Positions 23,731-34,800 of a stretch of DNA of 64,000 nucleotides are shown piece after piece. Origin of the DNA: Serratia nematodiphila DZ0503SBS1 (GTDB lineage: Bacteria > Pseudomonadota > Gammaproteobacteria > Enterobacterales > Enterobacteriaceae); the NCBI RefSeq assembly GCF_000738675.1, contig NZ_JPUX01000001.1, forward strand, positions 1-64,000, in the 5' to 3' direction. Both the position numbers and the translations under genes were made by a program. The notes below the pieces were generated by a model, which was given only the letters and a program-made list of their open reading frames with translations, made no database searches and had not been told where the DNA came from. How positions within the stretch are numbered: the first letter of the stretch is position 1; the number at the start of each line of letters is the position of its first letter.

Positions 23731-23744
23731 ATGCCTTCCCCCAC

Positions 23745-23778
23745 AAAAAAAGGGCGCCGCGGTAAAGCGACGCCCTTT
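23745..23778 (-). terminator. intrinsic terminator of metF
   Basis: On the minus strand, a 12-base-pair stem with one G-U pair (AAAGGGCGTCGC with GCGGCGCCCTTT) and loop TTTACC is followed by a T run. It lies 18 bases after the metF stop codon and faces the ppc terminator. Confidence 0.88.
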
Positions 23779-23796
23779 TTCAATGGAACAAGCCCG

Positions 23797-24714
<918 letters not shown>

Positions 24715-24738
24715 TCACTGTTTTTATTTCATCTTGAT

Positions 24739-24770
24739 GAGCGTCTATACGTTTAGACGTCTAGATAGAA
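24739..24770 (-). promoter_or_regulatory. MetJ operator (tandem met boxes) of metF
   Basis: Consecutive 8-base units read GAGCGTCT, ATACGTTT, AGACGTCT and AGATAGAA. The third is a perfect met box, the first two match at 5 and 6 of 8 positions, and the fourth is degenerate. The array lies 46 bases before the metF start. Confidence 0.85.
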
Positions 24771-24879
24771 AATGCCGCATGTTGGCTAAAGAGTCAACAG
24801 GAAAATGAGGGGAATAAGATGATTAATCCTCACCCGCTCAAAGAGGAAATTTCATGACAGCGGCAGGGATAAGTATGGC

Positions 24880-24914
24880 AGGAAAAGCAAAGGGGCGCGG
24901 TGAACCCGCGCCCG
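24880..24914 (-). terminator. probable terminator of metBL
   Basis: A perfect 8-base-pair stem (GGGCGCGG with CCGCGCCC) with a 5-base loop lies 9 bases after the metL stop codon. On the minus strand it is followed by CTTTTGCTTTTCC, a broken T tract. Confidence 0.65.
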
Positions 24915-24921
24915 CAGAGGA

Positions 24922-27357
24922 TTAAAGCAGCTGCGCCAATCGGTTAAGGTCTGACTGGATCGCGCCGGCGGTGACGTCGCGGCCGGCGCCCGGCCCGCGG
25001 ATCACCAGCGGATTATCGCGATACCAGCGGCTTTCGATGGCGAACACGTTGTCGCACGGCAGCAGCGAGGCCAGAGGATGCTCAGGGCGCACCGCCTCCA
25101 CGCCGACCCGCGCCTTGCCGTTGGCGTCGAAACGCGCCACGTGGCGCAGCACCAGGCCCATTTCGCTGGCGGCCTCAAAGCGCTGCTGCATCTGCTGGTT
25201 CAGCGCCTCGCCGTTCTCGAAGAACTGATCGACAGAGCCCAACTCGCAGCCCGCCGGCACCAGCGACTCGACCCGCACCTGGTTCGGTTCGATGTCGTAG
25301 CCCGCTTCGCGCGCCAGGATCACCAGCTTGCGCATCACGTCCTGGCCGGAGAGATCGACCCGCGGATCCGGTTCGGTCAGCCCCTGCTGCCAGGCCTGAT
25401 CCACCAGCTCGGTGAACGGCACCGTGCCGTCATACTGCAGGAACAGCCAGGAGAGCGTGCCGGAGAAGATGCCGCTGATCGCCAGAATGCTGTCGCCGCT
25501 GTCGCGCAGATCGCGCACCGTGTGGTTGACCGGCAGGCCGGCGCCGACGGTGGCGTTGTACAGCCAGTGGCGGCCGGTTTTGGCGAAGGCGTCGCGAATT
25601 TGGCGATAGCTGTCGCTGCACGAGGCCCCCGCCAACTTGTTGGCGCTGATCACGTGGAAACCGTAGCTGGCGAAATCCAGATACTGCCCGGCCAGCTCTT
25701 CGCTGGCGGTCACGTCAAGCACCACCAGATCGTCGAACGGGTGCGCGCGCATCCACAGGAACAGCGATTCTTCATCCAGCTCCTGCGCTTCGTCCTCAAA
25801 GAATGCCAGCGCGCGGCTGGCGTCCAGCCCGTCATAGTTCAGCAGGCTGCGGCGGCTGTCCACCACCCCCGCCAGGATAAATTCGAAGCCGCTGCGCGCG
25901 GAGATATTGGTCTGCTCACGGGCGAACAGCTCCAGCCAGCGCGAGCCGATATTGCCCTTGCCGAACAGCACCAGACCGATGCGCTTCTCGGCGCGGAACA
26001 GGCTTTGGTGCAGCCCCTGGATCAGCAGCGCGGTCGGCCCCTGGCGCAATACCGCCACCAGGCTGATGCCATCTTCCGCCTGCCAGATGAACTCGACCGG
26101 CTGATCTTTCAACTGCTGATAGAAACGGTGGCTGTGCAGCGGGTTCTTGCACACCCCGGCGCCGACCATCGCCACCAGCGCCAACCCTTCACGCAGGCGC
26201 AGCTCGCCTGGCAGCGCCGCGGCCTGCAGCGTCACCAGCGCGCTGTTGACCACCTCGGAGGTGTAGCACAGCTGCACCAGGTTGCGGTCAGGGTGGATGC
26301 CCACCGCCAGCGGTTTGATCTGCGCGCGCTTGAGCACCAGATCCAACTCTTTCTGCGCCAGTTTGAAGTCATGCTGAGCGGCAACGTGCAGTTCAATCAG
26401 GCACACATCGTCGTGGCTGGTGACAATCTTGGCGCCGGTGCCGGACGCCAATACGCGCTCGATGCGCGTCGAGCCCTGCTCCGGCTGATAGCTGCAGCGC
26501 AGCTGAAGATCGATATCGCTGCCGGAGACCGGCTGCAGGGTGCGGGTGTGCAATACCGGCGCCGCCAGGCGCGCCAGCTCGCTGGCTTCGTCCAGACGCA
26601 GCAGCGGCAGCAGGCAGGCGTCTTTCACCTTGCGCGGATCGGCGCTGTATACCCCGGCCACGTCGCTCCAGATGGTGACGCGCGCAGCGCCAGCCAACGC
26701 GCCGACCTGAGTGGCGGAGTAGTCGCTGCCGTTACGCCCCAACAGCACGGTTTCCCCGGCGTCGTTGCGCGAAATGAACCCGGTCACCACCAGGCGTTTG
26801 CCCGGATGTTGAGCCATCAATTGCTGCAGCAGCGGGTAAGAACGGCCTTCATCCACCTGCGGCTGCGCGGCGCGCTCAGCGCGCAGGAAATCACGCGCGT
26901 CCAGCCAGGCCGCCTGCATATCCAGCTGATTAAGCACCGCCGCCATCAGGCGCGCCGACCAGATCTCGCCGTGCCCGACCACTTCGGCATAGCATACCTC
27001 GTCGACGTTGCCGTCCAGCAGCGCCGCCAGACGTTCCAGATCCTGAATGAACTCGGCGATCAGCGGCTCGGCGCTTTCCGGCGGCAACAGGCCGCTGATA
27101 AGATCGCTGTGATAGCGACGCAACGTCTGCTGCACCTGATGCGCAGACAGGCGATCGCTCTGGCTGAGCTTCAGCCAGTTGATCAACTGGTTGGTGGTAC
27201 TGCCGGCGGCCGATACCACCATCATGTCGCCCGGCTGGCTGTATTCCGCCATAATCCCGGCCACACGCAGATAACACTTCACATCCGCCAGACTGCTGCC
27301 GCCAAACTTGTGCAGTTGACGCCCGCTCACCGGCCCTGCTACAGCAATTGCATTCAT
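24922..27357 (-). CDS. metL: bifunctional aspartokinase II / homoserine dehydrogenase II
   Basis: MetL catalyses both the first step of the aspartate pathway (aspartate phosphorylation) and the reduction of aspartate semialdehyde to homoserine for methionine. The 811-residue protein has an N-terminal kinase domain starting HKFGGSSLAD (residue 17), a middle linker/regulatory region, and a homoserine dehydrogenase domain beginning near residue 460 at LVLFGKGNIGSRW. The motif SANKLAG and C-terminal GPGAGRDVTAGAI belong to the dehydrogenase. It starts 2 bases after metB, so the two form an operon repressed by MetJ. Confidence 0.97.
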   Translation of the reverse strand: MNAIAVAGPVSGRQLHKFGGSSLADVKCYLRVAGIMAEYSQPGDMMVVSAAGSTTNQLINWLKLSQSDRLSAHQVQQTLRRYHSDLISGLLPPESAEPLIAEFIQDLERLAALLDGNVDEVCYAEVVGHGEIWSARLMAAVLNQLDMQAAWLDARDFLRAERAAQPQVDEGRSYPLLQQLMAQHPGKRLVVTGFISRNDAGETVLLGRNGSDYSATQVGALAGAARVTIWSDVAGVYSADPRKVKDACLLPLLRLDEASELARLAAPVLHTRTLQPVSGSDIDLQLRCSYQPEQGSTRIERVLASGTGAKIVTSHDDVCLIELHVAAQHDFKLAQKELDLVLKRAQIKPLAVGIHPDRNLVQLCYTSEVVNSALVTLQAAALPGELRLREGLALVAMVGAGVCKNPLHSHRFYQQLKDQPVEFIWQAEDGISLVAVLRQGPTALLIQGLHQSLFRAEKRIGLVLFGKGNIGSRWLELFAREQTNISARSGFEFILAGVVDSRRSLLNYDGLDASRALAFFEDEAQELDEESLFLWMRAHPFDDLVVLDVTASEELAGQYLDFASYGFHVISANKLAGASCSDSYRQIRDAFAKTGRHWLYNATVGAGLPVNHTVRDLRDSGDSILAISGIFSGTLSWLFLQYDGTVPFTELVDQAWQQGLTEPDPRVDLSGQDVMRKLVILAREAGYDIEPNQVRVESLVPAGCELGSVDQFFENGEALNQQMQQRFEAASEMGLVLRHVARFDANGKARVGVEAVRPEHPLASLLPCDNVFAIESRWYRDNPLVIRGPGAGRDVTAGAIQSDLNRLAQLL

Positions 27358-27359
27358 GC

Positions 27360-28520
27360 TTACCTCGTTGCCGCCGCCTGGAAAGCGCGTTCCAGATCGG
27401 CAATCAAATCTTCACTGTCTTCAATACCCACGGAAATGCGCAGCAGGCTCTCGGAGATGCCGGCCGCTGCCCGCGCCTCCGCCGCCATGCCGGCGTGAGT
27501 CATGGTCGCTGCATGCGAGATCAGGCTTTCTACGCCGCCCAACGATTCTGCCAGAGTAAACAGCTCAAGGGCAGAGAGAAAACGGCGCAGCACCGCTTCA
27601 TCGCCGTCCAGTTCAAAACTCAGCATCGCGCCGAAACCGCGCTGCTGACGGCGGGCGATCTCATGCCCCGGATTCTCCGGCAGGGAGGGATGATACAGCT
27701 TTTTCACCAGCGGTTGCTGCTGTAAATAGTCAACAATCGCTTCAGCGTTTTGTTGCGCCGCCTTGATGCGCGGCGACAGCGTGCGCATGCCGCGCAGCAG
27801 CAGATAACTGTCGAACGCGCCGCCGGTCACGCCAATGTTGTTTGCCCACCAGGCCAACTCGACCGCCAGCTCGGGATCTTTGGCAATCACCGCCCCGGCC
27901 ACCACGTCCGAATGCCCGTTCAGGTATTTGGTGCAAGAATGGACCACCAGATCGGCACCGAGTGCGATCGGCTGTTGCAGGGCCGGGCTGAGGAAGGTGT
28001 TGTCCACCACCGTCAACGCGCCCGCCGCATGCGCGGCAGCGCAGATCGCCGCGATGTCCACCACCCGCAGCAGCGGATTGCTGGGGCTTTCTATCAGCAC
28101 CAGCTTCGGCTTCTGCGCCAGCGCCTGCTGCAGGGCTTCTTCATTACCCTGATCGACGAACAGCACGCGATAGGCGCCGCGCTTGCTCAGGCTGTCGAAC
28201 AGCCGATAGCTGCCGCCGTAGCAGTCGTGCGGCGCCACCAGCAGATCGCCGGGCTTCAACAACACGGTGGTCACCAGATGGATCGCCGACATCCCGCTAC
28301 CGGTCATCACCGCGCCGGCGCCGCCTTCCAGCTCCGCCAACGCGCGCTGCACTACGTCGCGCGTCGGGTTGCCGCGGCGCGAGTAGTCATGGGCTCGGGG
28401 TTGGTTGAAGTCGGTAAAGTTATAGGTGCTGGACAAATGAATCGGCGGGACAACGCAGCCGTACTGTTCGTCGTCGTTCAGGCCGCTGCGTACGGCAATC
28501 GTGGCTGGTTTACGCGTCAT
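27360..28520 (-). CDS. metB: cystathionine gamma-synthase
   Basis: MetB joins O-succinylhomoserine and cysteine to form cystathionine. The 386-residue PLP enzyme has the cofactor lysine in SCTKYLNGHSDV near residue 198. Other family motifs are YSRRGNPTR near residue 46 and ESPSNPLLRVVD near 149. It leads the metBL operon and is divergent from metJ. Four met boxes lie about 58 bases upstream. Confidence 0.97.
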   Translation of the reverse strand: MTRKPATIAVRSGLNDDEQYGCVVPPIHLSSTYNFTDFNQPRAHDYSRRGNPTRDVVQRALAELEGGAGAVMTGSGMSAIHLVTTVLLKPGDLLVAPHDCYGGSYRLFDSLSKRGAYRVLFVDQGNEEALQQALAQKPKLVLIESPSNPLLRVVDIAAICAAAHAAGALTVVDNTFLSPALQQPIALGADLVVHSCTKYLNGHSDVVAGAVIAKDPELAVELAWWANNIGVTGGAFDSYLLLRGMRTLSPRIKAAQQNAEAIVDYLQQQPLVKKLYHPSLPENPGHEIARRQQRGFGAMLSFELDGDEAVLRRFLSALELFTLAESLGGVESLISHAATMTHAGMAAEARAAAGISESLLRISVGIEDSEDLIADLERAFQAAATR

Positions 28521-28578
28521 GGGCTCGCTCGGCTCTCGGTTCGGTGGATGAGGCCTAAAGAGTAATCGCAGGATTGAT

Positions 28579-28610
28579 AGACGTCAATACATCTGGACAT
28601 CTAAACTTCT
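28579..28610 (-). promoter_or_regulatory. MetJ operator (four tandem met boxes) between metB and metJ
   Basis: Consecutive 8-base units read AGACGTCA, ATACATCT, GGACATCT and AAACTTCT. They match the AGACGTCT consensus at 7, 6, 6 and 6 of 8 positions. The array should control metBL and probably metJ itself. The 304-base intergenic stretch 28521-28824 holds these boxes and both divergent promoters; nothing else is evident. Confidence 0.88.
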
Positions 28611-28824
28611 TTGCGTATAGATTGAGCAATGACACAATACCCGCTAAAATTATGCCGATATGACATGACGATAAGATGTTAAGCGGCAATGCCTGGCCGA
28701 AGCGGGGCATTCAGTGACCCTGGTCGCGTAAAATTGACATTTATTTAGTGAGAACAGTGAAGATCGGGCATAATTGGCCGGTTTTTAGAATTTTGTAATT
28801 TTTCTGACAAAGTTAAGGTGTCCC

Positions 28825-29142
28825 ATGGCTGAGTGGAACGGCGAGTATGTCAGCCCTTACGCTGAACACGGTAAAAAAAGCGAGCAAGTCAAAAAGATCA
28901 CGGTATCCATTCCGCTGAAGGTCCTGAAAATCCTTACCGACGAACGGACCCGTCGCCAGGTGAACAACCTGCGCCACGCCACCAACAGCGAACTGCTGTG
29001 CGAAGCGTTTCTGCATGCCTTTACCGGCCAGCCGCTGCCGAACGATGAAGACCTGCGCAAAGAGCGCAGCGATGAAATCCCGGAAGCCGCAAAAGCGTTG
29101 ATGCGCGAACTGGGTGTCGATCCCGATACCTGGGAATATTGA
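28825..29142 (+). CDS. metJ: methionine repressor MetJ
   Basis: MetJ is a ribbon-helix-helix repressor that binds tandem met boxes with S-adenosylmethionine as corepressor. The 105-residue protein is nearly identical to E. coli MetJ, including the beta-strand [12 protein letters not shown] (residues 23-34) that contacts DNA and the SAM-binding helix region. It is divergent from metB. Its targets visible in the window are the operators of metF and metBL. yiiX, which lies between metJ and rpmE in E. coli, is absent. Confidence 0.98.
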   Translation: MAEWNGEYVSPYAEHGKKSEQVKKITVSIPLKVLKILTDERTRRQVNNLRHATNSELLCEAFLHAFTGQPLPNDEDLRKERSDEIPEAAKALMRELGVDPDTWEY

Positions 29143-29174
29143 GAACCGCCCGGCGAACGCCGGCGGCAGAAAAG

Positions 29175-29200
29175 AAAAAAGGCGCCCAGGGCGCCTTTTT
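29175..29200. terminator. bidirectional terminator between metJ and rpmE
   Basis: The stem GGCGCC/GGCGCC with loop CAG is flanked by six A residues on the left and five T residues on the right. It can terminate both converging genes. Confidence 0.85.
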
Positions 29201-29219
29201 CATCGGTCGATAAGAAATC

Positions 29220-29435
29220 TTATTTCTTAGCGCCTGGTACGCTGAAACGCTTGTTGAAGCGGTCAACGCGGCCACCGGTAGCAACGTCACGCTGCTTGCC
29301 AGTGTAGAACGGGTGGCATGCGCCACAAACGTCTAGGTTCAGATCGTGGCCCACGGTGGAGCGGATCTTCATCACGTTACCGCAAGAGCAGTTAGCAGTA
29401 ACTTCTTCGTATTTTGGGTGGATACCTTGTTTCAT
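29220..29435 (-). CDS. rpmE: 50S ribosomal protein L31 (zinc-binding form)
   Basis: L31 bridges the two ribosomal subunits. The 71-residue protein keeps the four zinc ligands: Cys16 and Cys18 (NCSCGN) and Cys37 and Cys40 (CGACHPF). This marks it as the zinc-containing C+ type, which is usually replaced by a C- paralogue under zinc starvation. It is divergent from priA and has a good sigma-70 promoter at 29540-29567. Confidence 0.98.
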   Translation of the reverse strand: MKQGIHPKYEEVTANCSCGNVMKIRSTVGHDLNLDVCGACHPFYTGKQRDVATGGRVDRFNKRFSVPGAKK

Positions 29436-29509
29436 GGGAAACCTCAGTTAAGGCCGTGTCGCTATCCAGCCCTGTTTCGCCAGACACCACACGTGGTTGA
29501 TAATAGAAT

Positions 29510-29531
29510 TTTGGTATCGAATTATACCAAA
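29510..29531. promoter_or_regulatory. 8-base inverted repeat in the rpmE-priA promoter region
   Basis: TTTGGTAT and ATACCAAA are separated by six bases (CGAATT). The dyad lies just downstream of the predicted rpmE -10 box, where a repressor could act. The binding protein is unknown. Confidence 0.4.
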
Positions 29532-29539
29532 GGCGGCAA

Positions 29540-29567
29540 ATTATACAGCATTAGTCGGGGCGCGCAA
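29540..29567 (-). promoter_or_regulatory. probable sigma-70 promoter of rpmE
   Basis: On the minus strand, -35 TTGCGC and a perfect -10 TATAAT are separated by 16 bases. The position is about 100 bases upstream of the rpmE start, giving a leader of that length. Confidence 0.55.
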
Positions 29568-29605
29568 TCGGAACCGTACATTTGCCGATGCGCCGTGTAA
29601 ACTGA

Positions 29606-31831
<2,226 letters not shown>

Positions 31832-31860
31832 TCCCGGAAAAGTCCGATTTAGCTGCCGCA

Positions 31861-31876
31861 GTGCAAACGTTTACCC
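31861..31876 (+). promoter_or_regulatory. PurR/LacI-family-like operator upstream of cytR
   Basis: The sequence GTGCAAACGTTTACCC contains the palindromic core GCAAACGTTT and fits the PurR box pattern (GCAANCGNTTNC). It lies in the 291-base stretch 31832-32122 between priA and cytR, which otherwise holds the cytR leader. Control of cytR by PurR or a related LacI-family protein is inference. Confidence 0.45.
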
Positions 31877-32122
31877 TTGAAATTGCGAGCGAACGCTAAA
31901 AAACCTTCTCAGGTCACATTTTTTATGCAAATTAGGTAACAAAGGCGGGGCGTATTCTGTTTAGAATGTCTGCGAGGGCAAATTTTGTCGCCACATCGCA
32001 GCGCGACGGAGTGCCCGAACGCGAGTGGCGCTCAATGACAACAATCTCGCCACCGCATGCCGGACATTGTGAGCAAACAGCAGTAGTGGCGTCGGCATGG
32101 GGCTGACGCAAGGAGAAAGGCG

Positions 32123-33151
32123 TTGGAACACAAGAAAGAGTTATCCATGGCGACCATGAAAGACGTCGCCGAAATGGCGGGCGTTTCAACGGCTACCGTA
32201 TCGCGTGCGCTGATGAACCCGGAAAAGGTGTCAACGCCAACGCGCCAGAAAGTGGAACAGGCCGTGCTGGCCGTGGGTTATTCTCCTCATGCTCTGTCAC
32301 GCAATATCAAACGCAACGAATCCCGCACCATCCTGGTGATCGTGCCCGACATCTGCGATCCGTTTTTCGCCGATGTGATCCAGGGGATCGAACAGACCGC
32401 GGCCCAACAAGGTTATCTGGTGCTGATCGGCGACTGCGCGCAGCAAAATCAGCAAGAGCGCACCTTCGTCAATCTGATCATCACCAAACAGATCGACGGT
32501 ATGCTGCTGCTGGGCTCCAACCTGCCGTTCGACGCCAGCAAGGAAGAGCAGCGCAACCTGCCGCCGATGGTGATGGCCAACGAGTTTGCCCCTGAGCTGG
32601 AACTGCCGACGGTGCACATCGATAACCTGACTGCCGCCTTTGAAGCCGTGCATTATTTGCATCAATTGGGCCACCGGCAGATCGCCTGCGTCGCCGGGCC
32701 GGAACAGATGCCGCTGAGCCATTATCGGCTGCAGGGTTACGTTCAAGCGCTACGTCGTAATGGCATTACCGTCGAAAGCAGCTATATTACCCGGGGTGAT
32801 TTTACCTACGAAGCCGGCGCGCAAGCGCTGACGGCGCTGATGGCTCAGCCGAAACCGCCGACGGCGGTGTTCTGCCACAGCGACGTCATGGCGATCGGCG
32901 TGCTGTCCCAGGCGAAGAAAATGGGGCTGCGGGTACCGCAGGATCTGTCGATCGTCGGCTTTGACGACCTCAAGCTGGCGCAGTATTGCGATCCGCCGCT
33001 GACCACGGTGGCGCAGCCGCGCTTCCAGATCGGCCAGCAGGCGATGTTGCTGCTGCTGGAGCAGTTGAACGGCCAAACGGTGGCCAGCGGCTCCCGGCTA
33101 TTGGACAGTGAATTGATTATCAGAGGCAGCACCGCTGCCCCGAAACGCTAG
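32123..33151 (+). CDS. cytR: LacI-family repressor CytR (nucleoside catabolism)
   Basis: CytR represses nucleoside uptake and catabolism genes together with CRP and is released by cytidine. The 342-residue protein has a LacI helix-turn-helix (TMKDVAEMAGVSTATVSRAL, about residues 11-30) and a periplasmic-binding-like domain very close to E. coli CytR. The start appears to be TTG at 32123: it sits 8 bases after AGGAG and gives MEHKKELSMATMKDV, which aligns with the E. coli N-terminus. The downstream ATG 32147 lacks a comparable ribosome site. ftsN follows 65 bases later. Confidence 0.95.
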   Translation: MEHKKELSMATMKDVAEMAGVSTATVSRALMNPEKVSTPTRQKVEQAVLAVGYSPHALSRNIKRNESRTILVIVPDICDPFFADVIQGIEQTAAQQGYLVLIGDCAQQNQQERTFVNLIITKQIDGMLLLGSNLPFDASKEEQRNLPPMVMANEFAPELELPTVHIDNLTAAFEAVHYLHQLGHRQIACVAGPEQMPLSHYRLQGYVQALRRNGITVESSYITRGDFTYEAGAQALTALMAQPKPPTAVFCHSDVMAIGVLSQAKKMGLRVPQDLSIVGFDDLKLAQYCDPPLTTVAQPRFQIGQQAMLLLLEQLNGQTVASGSRLLDSELIIRGSTAAPKR

Positions 33152-33216
33152 TCAAATATTTTAGGGTTCAGTAACATGACGGACTTATCCTCTCATCAGG
33201 ACACAGCGGAATAATA

Positions 33217-34155
33217 GTGGCACAAAAAGACTATGTAAGCCGTGGGCGCGCAGCAGGAGCTAAGCGTAAAACCCCCAGCCGTAAAAAACGCAGTTCTCCG
33301 AAGGTTTCCAAAACCGTGCTGGCGTTAGCCGCCGCGTTGCTGGTTGTCTTTGTCGGTGGCCTCTATTTCATTACGCACAACAAGCCGGAAGACGCGCCGT
33401 TGTTGCCTGCGCACACCACTCGCCCGGGCAACGGCCTGCCGCCGAAGCCGGAAGAGCGCTGGCGCTATATCAAAGAGCTGGAAAACCGGCAGATCGGCGT
33501 GCAAACCCCGACCGAACCGACGGCCGGCGGCGAGCTCAATTCCAAAACTCAGCTGACCGCCGAACAGCGGCAGTTGCTGGAACAAATGCAGGCCGACATG
33601 CAGCAGCGTCCGACGCAGCTGAATGAAGTGCCGTATAACGATCCGGGCCAGGCCAACGCGCGCAGCAACCGCCAGCAGCAGCAGCAGATGCAACAACCGC
33701 AAATGCAGCAGCAGCCGGTACAGCAACAGCAGCAGGTCACTCAGCCGCCGCGCAACCCGTTCAACAACGGGGCCACCATCGCGCCGGTGCAGCAGCACCA
33801 GCAGCCGAAGCCGGCCACCCAGCAACCGGTGCAGGTGAAACAGCCTGAGCCGAAGCCGCAACCGAAGCCGGAGCCCAAACCGGAAGTGAAACAGGAAACG
33901 GCCAAGCAGGAAACCAAGCCGGAATCGAAACAGAAGTGGATGGTGCAATGCGGTTCGTTCCGCGCCACCGATCAGGCTGAATCCGTGCGTGCGCGCCTGG
34001 CGTTCGAGGGCATCGAGAGCCGCATCACCGCCGGCGGCGGCTGGAATCGCGTAGTGCTCGGCCCCTACAGCAGCCGCGCCGCAGCGGACAAAACCCTTTC
34101 GCGCCTGAAGGGCGTCGGCATGTCGAGTTGCATTCCCCTCTCCGTTGGGGGTTGA
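33217..34155 (+). CDS. ftsN: cell division protein FtsN
   Basis: FtsN is a bitopic inner membrane protein that triggers septal peptidoglycan synthesis by FtsQLB and FtsWI. The 312-residue product has a basic cytoplasmic N-terminus, one membrane segment at about residues 32-52 (VLALAAALLVVFVGGLYF), a long Gln- and Pro/Lys-rich periplasmic linker (residues 130-240), and a C-terminal SPOR domain (about 235-310) that binds denuded glycan. The linker is low-complexity, with runs of CAG/CAA codons. The start is GTG at 33217, as in E. coli. Its stop codon overlaps the -35 of the hslV heat-shock promoter. Confidence 0.96.
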   Translation: MAQKDYVSRGRAAGAKRKTPSRKKRSSPKVSKTVLALAAALLVVFVGGLYFITHNKPEDAPLLPAHTTRPGNGLPPKPEERWRYIKELENRQIGVQTPTEPTAGGELNSKTQLTAEQRQLLEQMQADMQQRPTQLNEVPYNDPGQANARSNRQQQQQMQQPQMQQQPVQQQQQVTQPPRNPFNNGATIAPVQQHQQPKPATQQPVQVKQPEPKPQPKPEPKPEVKQETAKQETKPESKQKWMVQCGSFRATDQAESVRARLAFEGIESRITAGGGWNRVVLGPYSSRAAADKTLSRLKGVGMSSCIPLSVGG

Positions 34156-34178
34156 AAAGCGTCAATCCCCCCCCATCT
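34152..34178 (+). promoter_or_regulatory. sigma-32 heat-shock promoter of hslVU
   Basis: The -35 TTGAAA (34152-34157) and -10 CCCCATCT (34171-34178) are separated by 13 bases. Both match the RpoH consensus (CTTGAAA, CCCCATNT) except for one base before the -35. The -35 overlaps the stop codon of ftsN. Confidence 0.9.
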
Positions 34179-34192
34179 ATACTCTCAATATG

Positions 34193-34226
34193 CCTCGTAG
34201 CGTCTGCGAAAGCAGGCGCTGCGGGG
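34193..34226 (+). ncRNA. 15-base-pair stem-loop in the hslVU 5' UTR
   Basis: Bases 34193-34207 pair without mismatch with 34212-34226 (three G-U pairs) around a GAAA tetraloop, a GNRA loop. The hairpin begins close to the expected transcription start of the heat-shock promoter and ends 31 bases before the hslV GTG. A 5' UTR stem-loop that affects hslVU mRNA stability has been reported in E. coli, and this is likely its counterpart. Confidence 0.8.
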
Positions 34227-34257
34227 ACTTCTTTCCGTCTTTAACGAGGGTCTGCTC

Positions 34258-34788
34258 GTGACAACAATTGTAAGCGTACGCCGCAACGGCCAGGTCGTCA
34301 TCGGTGGTGATGGCCAGGCAACCCTGGGTAATACGGTGATGAAGGGTAACGTCAAGAAAGTGCGTCGCCTGTATAACGACAAAGTGATCGCCGGTTTCGC
34401 CGGTGGCACCGCTGACGCCTTCACGCTGTTTGAACTGTTTGAACGCAAACTGGAAATGCATCAGGGCCACCTGGTGAAAGCCGCCGTCGAGCTGGCGAAA
34501 GACTGGCGCACCGACCGCATGCTGCGCAAGCTCGAAGCGCTGCTGGCGGTCGCCGATGAAACCGCCTCGCTGATCATCACCGGCAACGGCGATGTGGTGC
34601 AGCCGGAAAACGATCTGATCGCCATCGGCTCCGGCGGCCCGTACGCCCAGGCTGCCGCCCGCGCCATGTTGGAAAATACCGAACTGAGCGCCCGCGACAT
34701 CGTTGAGAAATCTCTCAACATCGCCGGCGACATCTGTATTTACACCAACCATTTCCACACCATTGAAGAATTGCCTTCCAAAGCGTAA
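34258..34788 (+). CDS. hslV: ATP-dependent protease subunit HslV (ClpQ)
   Basis: HslV is the proteasome-like peptidase of the HslVU heat-shock protease. The 176-residue protein has the N-terminal threonine nucleophile exposed after removal of the initiator (MTTIVSVRR), the TLGNTVMKG and [12 protein letters not shown] segments, and the usual length. Translation starts at GTG 34258, as in E. coli. hslU follows after 12 bases. The operon has its own sigma-32 promoter and a strong 5' UTR hairpin. Confidence 0.98.
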   Translation: MTTIVSVRRNGQVVIGGDGQATLGNTVMKGNVKKVRRLYNDKVIAGFAGGTADAFTLFELFERKLEMHQGHLVKAAVELAKDWRTDRMLRKLEALLAVADETASLIITGNGDVVQPENDLIAIGSGGPYAQAAARAMLENTELSARDIVEKSLNIAGDICIYTNHFHTIEELPSKA

Positions 34789-34800
34789 GGATCGAATACC

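Noticed and set aside
25078..27498. 806-residue open frame on the plus strand opposite metL
   Set aside because: It mirrors the metL coding frame, has the same composition artefact, and no recognisable domain or ribosome binding site.
33580..33910. Repetitive CAG/CAA and CCG/AAG codon tracts, considered as a DNA repeat element
   Set aside because: They encode the known low-complexity Gln- and Pro/Lys-rich linker of FtsN and remain in frame.
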